Numbered from the stretch's first letter, positions 47,423 to 59,219 are shown. The stretch: 64,000 nt of DNA from Cloeon dipterum (GCF_949628265.1 NC_088788.1:248001-312000), one strand, 5' to 3'. Made by a program: numbers and translations. The notes: generated by a model not told the origin, from the sequence alone.

Positions 47423-48239
47423 TATTCCACAATAATTATCTCGTGTGTCACGTGTGTATACTTCACGCAGCGTCAAGTGGGGTCACGGATTGGCTTGTTT
47501 GCTATTCATCAAAGAAATTGTTGCAGCAAACAGGAATTTGGTTCAGTGCTAATCAGCTTTCCTTGAGGTAGTTATCAATTTAAATAGCAGTGCAAACACC
47601 TCCTCATAGGACGAACGAGTTTTCTCGCGTTAAAATTAACCAATTTGAATGAATATGAAAGAATACACAAAAATAAATACCAGTAATTGCATTTTATGCT
47701 GAAAAAATGCATTTATATTACAGAACTTGAACAATTGAAGACTTTTCCTGTCATGAAAATACTAGTAATTAAACTCGTCAACTTCAAAGTTAAATATTTG
47801 TTTGAACGTAGAGTTTCGCAGCAAATAAAGGAGTATTAATACAGCACAGATCAATTGAAGATTATTTAATATGCATTACATTTTTTTATCATTAGTATAT
47901 ATTTATCATCCCATATCATGCGCCCTTGATTGGGTTTATAAAACGCAAAAGATAATATTTTTTGAATTGCCTCTCAAGCAGGCTTCTCTTTTATTTACCT
48001 CTGGAACTGAGTTTGCTACTTTTTGTTGAATTATTTTAAAAGAATACATGCGGTGACAAAGTAAAATTTTCACCAATTCAAAAGCAATCAGTTGAAACTC
48101 GGATATTGCAGATTTTCGATGGAATTATTAAGAAAAATTACCAAAGGTTTGCGTCGTCGATCCAGCGCGCATGAACTATTGACTGCGAATTAATTAATAA
48201 TAAAAGTATGAATGTTAAGCCAGGAAAAAAGCAAATTGG
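47423..48239. other. Intergenic DNA upstream of mannosidase copy 2
   Basis: AT-rich, with no gene or repeat that I can support. Confidence 0.6.
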
Positions 48240-51200
48240 GTGACGATCCGAGACTGACGAGAGCATCTTGGCGGAGCTCTTTGCAGCGCGCGAGAGGGTT
48301 AAATCAGTCTCCCATCAGCATCCTAATTACTCTCGATATTTTTATTGCTCGCCTTGCGGCGCTCTTGGACGCACGTGATTAATTAAATTAGCAACTCAAA
48401 AGCGGCGCCGCTCTCTGGTGCATTGTAATGTCACGCTGGATTATGGATTAAGGCTGATTCAATTAAATCAATATCATCCCTGAGAAATTAACCCATTTTT
48501 TTTTAATTTCAAAGGATGCCAAGACGCCAGAAGGCGGGTCCTTTTCTGGCCGCGAATTGCTGCTGGACGAGAGCATTTTTGCTGCTCTTTCGAGCGCGCG
48601 AGAGGGTTAGATTAATAAAGTGTGGTAAATAAGTGTGCCAACCTTCAAACCGCCGCCAATATTTAGGAAATTCAAATTCTTCCGATTCTTTACTCGCTCA
48701 AAATACTCACCCTGCGTGGCTCTTGTAATTTAAAATTAATTTCTTTAAACTAACAAATTAAAATAAATTGAAAAGGAAGGATCTAAATCAAGTGACACCC
48801 CCCTTGGCAAGTGGTCTTCAGATTTTGCTGAAATTCGGTGGAGATGTTGCCCTAGGGGACCTAAGTTGAACCCTAGAATATTAGGTTAAAATTCCAAAAA
48901 TTGCCCATTTTACAGGGGTTCAAAATTTGAGATTTTTGAAAAAGGTGATGTTTTCAACCATTTGTAACTTTGACTCTGTTTGTGGTTAACACAAAAATTT
49001 TGTATCCAAAATGATCTACGTTTAATGCCAAACAACTTCCCCAAGATAAAAAACTTCGTAGGTCAATGGTCAAGGTCACTAAATTGGGGTCAAACTTTTC
49101 GAAAAAATCCCACATACCCTAGTACATAAAATTTTGAAAATTCAAAATAGCCAAAATGTGCCTCATATCCATGGTAACAACATATAAAAAATTGGCGAGA
49201 CTTATTTTTTTCTTTTTCGAGATATATTGAATTGAGTGTTAAAAATCGATGTTTTCCGGGTCTTTTGATCGCAAATAAAAACACGTTTTCCGCTTAATCT
49301 CAGCTTCTATGGGTCCGATTTAGAAAAACCGCACACCATTTGATACGTAATGACCTCCCCTAGGTAGCACAAGTGATCATAAGGGTGCCCACCCCCTTCG
49401 AACCCTTAACCACCCCCTGGAAATCCGAAAAATTTATTTTTTCATATATTTACTATCTAAATCGATTAATTAAGCAAACTGCTAATCAAATATGTTCCAA
49501 AATAATTAAAATATAAAATATTTCAATTTTCTTTGTAGAAATAACTGTAAAAACGTAAAATTGCTCATAAAAAATTATTTAAGTTTATTTTAAATATATA
49601 ATAATTTTGCATTTTTTTGTTTATTCAAAATGACTGAATTTTTTATTTTTACAATGAATTTTTGAATATATTTTCTATTTTACAGTGTTTTTTTATAAAT
49701 ATAAAGAAATGCAACCATTAGCAACAATGTTTAAAACACACAATTTTAACCAAATGCCAATGGTAAAACAATTATTAATAGTTGCATTTATTTATAATAA
49801 TAAAATAAACACTGTAAAATAGAAAATATATTCAAAAATTCAATTTAAAAATATAAAATTCAGTCATTTTGAATAAACAAAAAAATGCAAAATTATTATA
49901 TATTTAAAATAAACTTAAATAATTTTTTATGAGCAATTTTACGTTTTTACAGTTATTTCTACAAAGAAAATAGAAATATTTTATATTTTAAATATTTTGG
50001 AACATATTTGATTAGCAGTTTGCTTAATTAATCGATTTAGATAGTAAATATTTGAAAAAATATTTTTTTCGGATTTCCAGGGGGTGGTTAAGGGTTCGAA
50101 GGGGGTGGGCACCCTTATGATCACTTGCGCTACCTAGGGGAGGTCATTACGTATCAAATGGTGTGCGGTTTTTCTAAATCGGACCCATAGAAGCTGAGAT
50201 TAAGCGGAAAACGTGTTTTTATTTGCGATCAAAAGACCCGGAAAACATCGATTTTTAACACTCAATTCAAAATATCTCAAAAAGAAAAAAATAAGTCTCG
50301 CCAATTTTTTATATGTTGTTACCATGGATATGAGGCACATTTTGGCTATTTTGAATTTTCAAAATTTTATGTACTAGGGTATGTGGGATTTTTTCGAAAA
50401 GTTTGACCCCAATTTAGTGACCTTGACCTTTGACCTACGAAGTTTTTAATCTTGGGGAAGTTGTTTGGCGTTAAACGTAGATCATTTTGGATACAAAATT
50501 TTTGTGTTAACCACAAACAGAGTCAAAGTTACAAATGGTTGAAAACATCACCTTTTTCAAAAATCTCAAATTTTGAACCCCTGTAAAATGGGCAATTTTT
50601 GGAATTTTAACCTAATATTCTAGGGTTCAACTTAGGTCCCCTAGGGCAACATCTCCACCGAATTTCAGCAAAATCTGAAGACCACTTGCCAAGGGGGGTG
50701 TCACTTGATTTGGATCCTTCCAAAAGAAATTTGATTAAATTAAATAATTCATTGAAAAATATTTCTAATAAAGGAGAATATAATAATTTCATGAATCTGG
50801 GTGCATTTTAAGTATTAAATTGAAATTAAGTTAAAAATTGGATATGATTGAATGCTAGAAAACGGTATTGCGCAAATATAACCCTTTTGTTTTCAAAAAG
50901 GTTGCCTACTAGATAAAAACCCACAGCCCAGACAAGACCCGCCTTTTGGCCCCTTTGCAACGATTTGAATTTTAAAAATTAACAAGATGAACTCGCAAGA
51001 ATGACTCTGATTATCAAATTAAACAGCCGCCATACAGCGTGAACGATGCACCAGAGAGCGGAGCCAAGAACGGCCCTAGCTGTATAAGAGGCGCCGCTTT
51101 AGAAAAAAATATCACGAGCGTTGAAAAGCACCAAGAGGCGGCGCCCGTTCTGCCCGTCGATTGCTGCTCTACGAGCGCCTCTTGCTTGCTTGCTCTTTCA

Positions 51201-51240
51201 AACGAGCGAAATGGTTAAATCAGTGCGATACAGTATTTAT
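48240..51240. repeat. Large palindromic region around the foldback core
   Basis: Outside the 48775-50721 core, diverged mirror matches continue around the same centre. CCGCTCTCTGGTGCATTG near 48408 pairs with GATGCACCAGAGAGCGG ending at 51061. AGAAGGCGGGTCCTTTTCTGG near 48531 pairs with the AGACCCGCCTTTTGGC segment near 50934. Related segments ending GCGCGAGAGGGTTA occur at about 48290 and 48597, with a poorer copy near 51200. Matches outside the core are patchy, so this is an older palindrome than the core or an element flanked by decayed copies. Confidence 0.5.
48775..50721. repeat. Foldback core: two 941-base inverted arms with a 65-base loop
   Basis: The left arm 48775-49715 begins GGAAGGATCTAAATCAAGTG. 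The right arm 49781-50721 ends CACTTGATTTGGATCCTTCC, its reverse complement with one mismatch. Blocks compared along the arms (for example GCAACATCTCCACCGAATTT on one strand and AAATTCGGTGGAGATGTTGC on the other) agree almost base for base, with occasional substitutions and small indels. The arms are equal in length. The outer part is richer in G and C; the inner 350 bases are very AT-rich. AAAA flanks both ends and could be a target duplication, but is too simple to trust. No transposase or other protein is encoded. A transcript through it would fold into one long hairpin. Confidence 0.9.
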
Positions 51241-51800
51241 AAATTTCGTCGGAAGTGGTCTCGAGTACTTTTATTTGTAATTTTTCAGTCCTATATATAT
51301 TATGGGTTAAATTTGTTATGATTGCGTAAAGCTCAATTTTGGTGTTAAATCACTCCAAGTGGGGAGTGTTAATAATTAAAAAATAACTGTAAAAGAGGAG
51401 ACAGGAAATACCATAAGATACATTATAATGCGATGATAGTATGTATATTTGAAATTTGTTTCAAAAGGGTGACTTTTATCACGGGCCCGCCAGCTCCCAG
51501 CAATATCCCTTTTAAAAGCGCGATATTGGCTTGAATGATTTTTAAAATAAAAAACGCTTGCAAATTTAAAAAACGAATTATTAAACAGTTGATCAGAATG
51601 GAAAAGAAGTTCGTGATCGTTGCAGATTTCGAGACTTTCTCGCTCGCAAAATTCGCCCGACGATTAATTGTGCCAGCTGCTTGCTTGCGAGCAGAGGGCA
51701 GATCCTATTTAAAATTGATGTTCAGCCACTGGTGTTTGCTTTTTGCTTGCATAAATCAAGCCGCGTCCGCTCTTGTCTAGCTTTTCGGCCGCGAGATGAG
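51241..51800. other. Spacer between the palindrome and the repeat array
   Basis: No gene supported. A short open frame at 51535-51780 has no recognisable domain. AT-rich until about 51.6 kb. Confidence 0.5.
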
Positions 51801-51820
51801 TCGACCCGCGTAAGCTGAAG

Positions 51821-51865
51821 GAGGCGTCCGGCCTTCACCGCGTCCGCAAGCCGCCGCTGGACCCG
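51821..51865 (+). pseudogene. Degenerate copy of an exon-like fragment
   Basis: GGCCTTCACCGCGTCCGCAA followed by a GCCGCCGCTGGACC run resembles the segment at 58.12 kb (GGCCTTCACCCTGGCCGCCA, then CTGCCTGCCGCAAGCTAGACC) and its mirror at 60.7 kb. It is short, GC-rich and runs into stops. Its origin is unknown. Confidence 0.35.
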
Positions 51866-52880
51866 CTGGACAACGTCTGCTTCATCACAGAGTGACCGCA
51901 TATCGAGATTATCGAGGGCATCAATCACATAACAAACCACACACTTCGTCAAAGGGGTGAGTTATCGCTCGCGCATTATTGTTGCAATTGGGCATTTTTA
52001 TTATAATTTGAATTATCTTATTTTGTTACTTGCCTAATTTTTGCCAATTTAGCCGGCTAAAAGTCAGTTAAAACCGGCTCGTGCGATTGTGAAAAATGAT
52101 TCGCAATCAGAATCCGGGATATAATCTGTTGGGATGTACACGGCGCTGATCGCTGATCCCCTTTCTATCATTCTGCTGCACCTCCATCGTGCGGTAGCGG
52201 AATTTTCATTTTCCCGCCGATTGGATTCAAAGCAGTGAGCAGCATAGAATTTGCTGCTGCAGGTCGCTTTCGGCCGTGTAGCGGCGCGGAGCCAATCAGA
52301 GAGCTGCTGCTGCCGCTGCTGCATTGGCGGGAACAGAAACTGGGCAAACACACCAACATTGCCGGAAAGAGGGGGAAAAGTGACAAAACCATCGCCGCCG
52401 CCTCGCTAGCGGCGCTAGCGCCATTTGCCATTAGACATTTAGACATTAGACTAATAGACGAGTTAATAGAGTAAGCAGGGCCTGTATGTTTTGCAACTGT
52501 CCCTCATCCATTTTGTGTATTTGTCCGATTTTCCCTTTCGACAATCTGATCTAAAGCACGTAATTAATTGGAAACCTCCGAATTTCGACACATCTTTTGC
52601 ACACGAATATCTCAATTTCCCGCAGAGCAGCGTGAGTATGTATGTATTTACATAATTTTCCGAGATTCTTGCCTTGCATAGATTTGATTATGATCTCAGT
52701 CTCGTGCGTGAATCATTTGCTTTATCGTGGCTGCGTGTTTTTTAAGGATTTCATCTTTTGGTGTGTATTTTACAGTTGCATTACGCGGATGAAAATTCAT
52801 GTGTACGTAAATTCGCTAAAACTTTTGCAACTGCGCTCGAATAAATTCGCATGTATGTATGAATGAAAATACATACATTC

Positions 52881-52914
52881 AAGCAATCGCTGGTTTTGGC
52901 ACAGCGATTGCCGG
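52881..52914. repeat. Recurrent stem-loop motif, copy 1
   Basis: AAGCAATCGCT, a 12-base loop, then AGCGATTGCCGG. The two halves can pair. The same motif recurs at 55724-55757 and, reversed, at 61486-61519. Confidence 0.6.
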
Positions 52915-53751
52915 TGCCGGTATCGATCCAAAAGATAGAAAAAATCCTTTTGAAAAACGAAGACGTGCAGTCAGGATAATGTGAGTTATTTATGTGCGAG
53001 ACCCAGGTTTTAATCAAATCTTTTCGAGGCAATTTGGAAAATGTATGTACATTCGCTGCATGGCGGGAAATTGCGGGAATGTGTTTAAATCTCAGTCACG
53101 TACACCAATCATTTCCTGTAGCGTGACTGCAAAAGGCTTAGTGTTTACAAAATTTCAGATTCGGGTGTAATAAATTAATTTGCATGAACTTTGCAACTGC
53201 TTTTTATGTATGTTGCATGAGACTAGAGGTTTTTATCTGTTCTCTCCTGCGGTGGTGTTGACGCATTCCTCTTTGCAGCCTGGTTTCGACCGTCGAAAAT
53301 GGAAATAATGCGCGGCCAGTAATGAAGTTTAGTACATTTTTAGGTGTACAAAAAGGTATGTATTAACACTATAAGGATTTTGTTTTTCATGCACGCGATG
53401 TATGCATTCGATTCGTCGCTGTTACATCTACTTTCAACCACACTCATTTCGTAAAATCCAGAACAAGAATTAAGATGATGAACCAGAAGCGTGGCAGCCA
53501 AAGTAAGTCTTTGAGCGCAAATCAGGCGCGTTGAAACTGAAAAGGGCCTTCCAAAAAAGGCAAAGAGGGACACGTCAGCCCTCGTCGAATTGTCACGAAA
53601 AAGAAAGATATCGCTTTTTGCCTGTGCATGACCAAACTCCTGAGTCACGAGTCCTGAGTCCTGACGCCGAGGCAAAAGGCCAAGGCCAAAGAAAACATAA
53701 TATTGAGTGTAAAATAAGCATTGGAGAACTTAATCGGGGCGCCATATTGTT

Positions 53752-54030
53752 TTGTTTGGCAACTCTTTTAAATTATACGAGGTAATTTTATTTAATAAAG
53801 CGTCTACTAGTTTTGCGGTACGTTTGAGGATAGAGGAGCGTTTCCAGTTTCCAGCCCAGGGTTCCCTCGTCAAAAATCAAGGATTTCCATTATTTAACAA
53901 ACGATTTCCTTCAAATCTAAAATTATTGCTATCTATTGGTATCTTCAACGAATTTAATCGATTATTTTGTGTTCTGTCTTGTTTTAGCGGAGAAAGGAGA
54001 AAAAGCAGCGCAGCCGAAGGGAGGAAATAA
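53752..54030 (+). other. Short open frame conserved in both arms (92 codons), product unknown
   Basis: The same frame occurs on the minus strand at 63048-63353 (101 codons). It shares RFQFPAQGSLVKNQGFPLFN and RFPSNLKLLLSIGIFNEFNR with only a few substitutions. It has no recognisable domain. It crosses a polypyrimidine tract ending TTGTTTTAG near 53988, after which a different frame reads the highly charged RRKEKKQRSRREEIIRRIKV. The sequence may therefore be an intron end plus an exon rather than one continuous gene. I do not claim that it is translated. Confidence 0.3.
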
Positions 54031-55723
54031 TCAGGAGGATCAAAGTAATGCAGCGGTGTTTTACCTTAATTAACCGATCTAGTCAAACCAAGCAGTTTTT
54101 TTAAAAGACTTTTTAGAAGTAGCTTTCGCGCAACACTGAAAAGGATTTCTCTAATATCAGCGGTATTTCGTTGAGCCAAAATAGATTTTCGCAGCTGTAA
54201 GTTGCGAGTAATCCTGTCGGAATATATTTATTTTTAGGCTTACGTTGCCTCTGCTTTAATTAATAATTGATGCAGCGATCTGCACCACGGGAAAATGGTA
54301 AGTTGGGAATCGCTCTCTACACGCACTGCGTACTCAAAATTTAGCGTCTGCTGACGCTCGTGATAACTAAAATTGAAACGACCTCTCATGGCGCGAAATA
54401 CTAACCGTTTCCGGGATTAATCCGGAGAAATGGTGGTCTTTTGCGCAATGGAAAAATTGCGAACCCTGGAGGTTTGACGCACAAATTTCTAAGAAAGTTT
54501 GCATATTTTTCAGGCTGTTTTCTTATGGAACGGAAGGTATTTCTTCAATTTCTGGTTTAAAACAAGTTCGCAAAAGATTCATTACAAATATTTTCTCACG
54601 AAAAGTACCCATTTTTAAAATTTCAATTTTTTGGGGCTTTGAAGCCGGCGGCTGCCCATAAGTGACTCAAAAATTTGACGGCCGGATGAGACCTCTACAT
54701 AGAATCTAATATTAATTTTGGTAAAATTATTTAGTCATTTTTTATGCGTCCTAATCTATTTTTTGCATTGAATTCTTGGCTCTCATTTTTGAGACCAATT
54801 TTTTATATTATTTATTTTGCACTTTAAAACTTGTCTGCCATCCATTTAGTTCTTGGAAATGTTTAAGAAACTAGGTGTGGTAAGAATCGGAAATATAGCA
54901 AAATAATGTTTCAATCGGTGCCAGTTTTTGCAAAAAATAAAACTTATTTATACACATTTAATCCTGAAGATTAAGTTTTCTGAAGCTAAATCAGTATTAT
55001 AACACCCTTATTCAATTGTTTGCGTGACGTTGTTGGCTTCAAATCTTGGTGGGCTTCGTGTTTTTTACGGAACCATCTAAATTACTTCCTGGAATATTCA
55101 AAACGTAAGAAAACAAGGCATCTGATGGTCAAATGCATTAGTTTTTTATTTTAAAAAATATTTGCAGTCCTTTCTGGATTCGGTGCCAATGCGAATGAAT
55201 TCCTCTGCTCTGTTTTCAGAGTTTCGTGCGAAAGGAGTGTCAAGTTTACGCCCGGACTGGTATGTATTTCTGATTGCCGGGATCATCTCAACAAAGCCCT
55301 CGCGGGTGGCAGAGCAGTGCGCATTGTTTTGCTAATTTACTCCATAAAAAGGCGAGTCTGAGACTCTACGTTAAACTATAGGCCAAGGAGCTGGCATTTG
55401 GTTATCTTGGACCAGCCGGCATGAAAATTAAAACTGAAATCTCTGTGCACGCCCTAGAAGTGCGTGCAGCTGCACTAAAACGCTACGGACGCGCGTTGGA
55501 CGATTTTAAAAATTAATTTCCATCACTGTAGCCGCTTATTGTCCGAATGGAATAAACTGAAAGCCGTCTCAGCAGCAGTAGTTGTCACGTACACCAATCG
55601 GCGGAATAAGTCTACATTTTATTTAAAATTTCTTATTTTGGTGTAAGTATTTTAGTTGCTTTACGTTATCATATGTGTGTTTTTGCACAAACTTTGGTAC
55701 TGCGTTTTAATAAATTTCTGTCT

Positions 55724-55757
55724 AAGCAATCGCTAGCTGGCGACAGCGATTGCCGGT
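55724..55757. repeat. Recurrent stem-loop motif, copy 2
   Basis: AAGCAATCGCTAGCTGGCGA then CAGCGATTGCCGGT; stem halves GCAATCGCT and AGCGATTGC. It lies inside the left inverted arm. Confidence 0.6.
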
Positions 55758-55860
55758 AATATGCGGATCAAACCTAAACGAACGGAGCCTTGCAGTCACG
55801 GTGAAGTAAGTTAATTTTTACACAGGTTTTTTTAATGAAATCTTAAAAATATTTTTAGAG

Positions 55861-58106
55861 CATACGTTGCTCCATGATGTTTGCATTCGTCTGTGCAGCA
55901 TGGATTTTATCGCAAAATATGCAAATTATACTAGAGGAAAATGGATTTCCCAAATATCGGCGGTATTTGTTGAGTCGAAACTAATTTCCGCGGATTAAAT
56001 AAGAGTATAATTATTATTTTTGGCGGCTATAATTATTGACTGTCGATTTGCTGCGGTGTGCAGCAGGGGAAAATGGTAAGTTTGGCAATATTCTACGCTC
56101 GCTACTCAATCATCAACAGGCACAATCTGCTTGTTTTGCGTCTGCTGCCGGCGCATTGCTGAAATACTTCTCTTTGCTCACTATTACTCCTGCGTCTACG
56201 GTTTCTCGCACTAATTTCTTTATAAATTTGCATTTTTCCAAAGAGTTCTCTAGAATGGAAGGTAAGACGGTTTTCTTCAATTTCGATAACGCTCCTGAAA
56301 GTTGCTTTCAATTTGTATTCTTTCTAGAAATATGCAGTCAATTTAAATCCTTATTTTGGCTTTGGAATCGATTCAAGGTAAGAATTAAAAAAAAAACTGC
56401 ATTGTGTTGCCTGCAGTAAGCAGTTGGACAAATTTGAAGCCGAAAGATGGATACTATTAAAATATAATGGATTTTTTTTAATATGATGGAATGTAAATTA
56501 GAAGCCTCAGCCGCGAGTTTTAAATTTGCTGATGGCGGTGCCAGCTTCTCCAGTAATTGTGCAGTATGGTGTGCCGAAAGCCTTTTTTTATCTCGACCCT
56601 TTTTCACCGGTGGCTGGCAGCCCAGCCAGTTTCACGGCGGCTGCGCACGTCACTCTAAAAGTTTGATGGCTGCCTGCGTAACCTTTTACATAATTTAAAT
56701 TCCTTGTTCTGCGTTATGCTTAGTTTGCATTTCATTTTAAATTATACATTAGCTTCAAATTTTAAGACGGAACCATCTGGATTTTTTGTTGGAATAGCCG
56801 GAAAGGTAAAAAATTAAAGTTACGTGAAACAAGGAATTGAACGATCAATTTATTTTTTATTAAATTTTAAAAATTATGCTTGTTTATGCGCTTATGAACT
56901 CTGTGCCAATTTGATTGAATTTACTGCTCTGTTTTCAGAGTTTTGTAGGAGTTTGACTCCCGCAATGGTGAGTACTTCGGCGTAGCGGCGGATCTTCTCA
57001 TCGAAGTCTTCGCTGGTGACAGTGCAGAGCGCTTTTTGCTGTTGGTTCGCTATATTATTAAAGCGGCGCGGACCTACTTAAAAAATTTATTCCTCGATTG
57101 TTAAAAAAGACTGCAGCCGAGATGAAATAATATCTTTCATGCTGTAATGTATAGCCGTGATCCCATTCTATCATTCTGCTCTTTCCTGCAATGGTGGAAT
57201 TTGAATATTTCCGCCGGTTTCATCGGCAGAAAATTCCTTGCTGCTGGTTACTCCCATCCCGCATCGGCGTGTAGCCAATCGCAGCGCTACAACTGCTGCT
57301 GCTGCTAAATTTGCGGGTAGCCCGTGGAAACGCGAACATTGACGAAATGAGGGGCAAGTGCGACAAATAATCCAATTTCAGGAGAGGAGCAATGCTGAGA
57401 GATGCGAAACAACAGCAAGACGGAAAGGAGTGAGTAAGGAGTTAGGAGTGAGGTGAACGTAGCTGGTCAGCCCCCCACCACCGCTTCCCCTCTTTTAATG
57501 ACTGGCTGTCTCGCATCTCCTTACCAGCACCGTCTTCTACTCCCAGCCTAACTCTCCTTCAGTCATCCTAATCCAATGCATTGCTGCTGCGCCAGTAAAC
57601 CTAAGCGAACAAGCGTGCCTGGTAGATGGCCTCGGAGGTCGGAGGCGGCCACCGAGGGACACCGGCCGATTGATTACAGAATTTGGGGTGAGTACAACCC
57701 CGCAATGCAAGATTGTGTGCGCGTGTGTTCAATCCGATCGTTCGCGAACATTTTATTGCAGCGTCAAATTCTTGTGCGAGCGCCCGCAGTGATTTCCACT
57801 GCTGCTGCCGCCGACATTACATTCTTCCGTCCGTCGAAACTATTACAAGAATTTTTCCTTGCTGCCGTTTTGCCTAAAGTGATTATTTTGTCTGCTTCCC
57901 AGGCAGAACGTGAACTGCTGGGTGGCCCTTTGCCTGTTGGATGGAACTACGTGGCGGCACCTGCCAGGAACCTGTGCTTCCGAGATTCGATTGTGGAGGC
58001 GCCACTGCTGCGCGGCGCCAGTTGAACAGACTCAACGCTGCCATTGCGTGTTTCCGAAACGTTGTGATCGTGCGGCGCCGAAAATGTCCGAGGCCCACGA
58101 GGGCCT
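55861..58106. other. Left-half repeat DNA not mirrored on the right
   Basis: 55.9-57.0 kb is a diverged second copy of 54.1-55.3 kb (both have a GGGAAAATGGTAAGTT motif, at about 54291 and 56067, and TCTGTTTTCAG before an exon-like segment). 57.1-57.4 kb resembles 52.1-52.4 kb. An open frame at 57576-58025 (starting MHCCCASKPKRTSVPG) is GC-rich, but I do not recognise it and no splice pattern supports it. No counterpart is visible on the right half, so about 1.5-2 kb is missing or inserted there. Confidence 0.4.
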
Positions 58107-58527
58107 CCTCAAGCGGCCAACCGGAGACGCGAGGCCTTCACCCTGGCCGCCACTGCCTGCCGCAAGCTAGACCACGTCCCTCGGTCACTGTCGGTGAGTT
58201 TTTATCACTGCTCTGCGCATAGCTTCAGCTGATAAGCGTGACCATGTTCAGAATCCTGCGAGCCGGGAAGCGCGGTGGCCATGTTTTCTTTAAATTAACA
58301 CCTGGCGCGGATGATGCCTACCTGAGAGCCTCGGCGTCGAAGATGAGGCGCGCCGTCTGCTCGAATTTGGTCTCTTGAGTCGGCTGCGTCAGCCGTGTCG
58401 AGGCCGCGGCCGCCCTCGAGCCAGCCCTGCGCCATCCGCATCACGTAGCCCCTCGGTGGCCCCCAGCCTGCATCCCGGTTCCCGCCGCCGCTCTCCAGCC
58501 ACTTGGGACGCGTCTGCTCGTCCAGTT
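58107..58527. pseudogene. Left inner arm: GC-rich exon-like fragments, frameshifted
   Basis: It mirrors 60317-60752. On the minus strand a CCTGCAG acceptor-like site near 58550 precedes the frame SKAELDEQTRPKWLESGGG, continuing VMRMAQGWLEGGRGLDTADA; the frame then shifts relative to the right copy before the shared GAGGCTCTCAG|GTAG donor-like end near 58325. On the plus strand EAFTLAATACRKLDHVPRSL ends at a CTGTCG|GTGAGT donor near 58192. The AQGWL and ACRKL segments faintly recall vinculin-type helical repeats; I do not trust that enough to name a gene. Confidence 0.4.
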
Positions 58528-58840
58528 CGGCTTTGGACTTGTTGCGAAACTGCAGGTGTGGTTCGAAAAGCAAAGACGAGCCTTTTGAAGCGTTTCAGAA
58601 ATAGACAAACGTGCAATTGGACCAACTTCCAGCAGGTTTGATCTTTTAATCCGAGTTCTTAACTTCATTTACTGCGGTTTGGCTGCTTCAAGGACAGCAT
58701 CTTCGACCCTTTTATTGTAATAAATGCTGCCACTGCTGCCTAATTAACACTCTCGCGTCCTTTTCTCCTGCGAATATTCATCGTCATAAAATTTGCTTAT
58801 TCTTTAATCACTCATTTATTGTGTTATTATTTGTTGCCAG

Positions 58841-59037
58841 GGGGCCGCGACGGCAAGCCAAAGTCCAAAAAGCCGCAGGACAACGACGAGTCGGACCAGT
58901 CGGGCGACGAGGAGAAACAGCAAGCCCAAACTGCAGCTAGTCGACGACAAAACGTCCGGCCCTGGCGAGAAATAGAACAAAGAAGGATTCGCTCCTCGCG
59001 GCAAGCCCTCCAGGCGCGGCCGCGGAGGGATATCTTA
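58841..59037 (+). pseudogene. Lysine- and acid-rich exon-like fragment with frameshift and stop
   Basis: After an acceptor-like TTGTTGCCAG (ending 58840) the frame reads GRDGKPKSKKPQDNDESDQS then GDEEKQQ, typical of a charged linker in a nuclear or RNA-binding protein. The protein-like signal then continues in the next frame as KLQLVDDKTSGPGEK, meets TAG, and resumes as NKEGFAPRGKPSRRGRGGIS before TAA. One indel plus one stop therefore break what looks like a former coding region. The parent gene is not recognised. There is no mirror copy on the right. Confidence 0.45.
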
Positions 59038-59219
59038 AAGAGGTTTGAGTTTGTCGTGGTTCAAGTCGAGACAGCGCGCCAGCCAGCCGTGAGCACAGCT
59101 GGTCCGGCTTGGAGCCGTCGTTTGGTAGCAGCGAGCACGCCTAATATTGTAAGCCACTGCTTCAGCTCACTCAGAATGTTGAGAATCCTGCGTGGCAGCA
59201 AGCAGTTGCCCCGTAGTTA

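Larger units (their letters stand above)
53490..55860 (+). repeat. Left arm of a 10-kb inverted duplication
   Basis: Matches the reverse complement of 61390-63545 along its length with moderate divergence. Anchors: GTGGCAGCCAAAGTAAGTCT at the outer end, TTTATTTAATAAAGCGTCTA near 53790, TTAGCGTCTGCTGACGCTCG near 54342, TCTGCTCTGTTTTCAG near 55204, and CTTGCAGTCACGGTGAAGTA near 55790 at the inner end. Both arms contain a conserved open frame ending FNEFNRLFCVLSCFSGERRK and exon-like segments bounded by AG and GT. No recognised protein. Confidence 0.75.

Noticed and set aside
49090-49284. 64-codon open frame inside the left foldback arm
   Set aside because: The mirrored copy in the right arm is not preserved as an equal frame, the composition is AT-driven, and no motif is present.
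57576-58025. 149-codon GC-rich open frame in the array
   Set aside because: It overlaps other open frames and matches no family I know. Its mirror region is missing, so conservation cannot be tested. Noted in the array description only.
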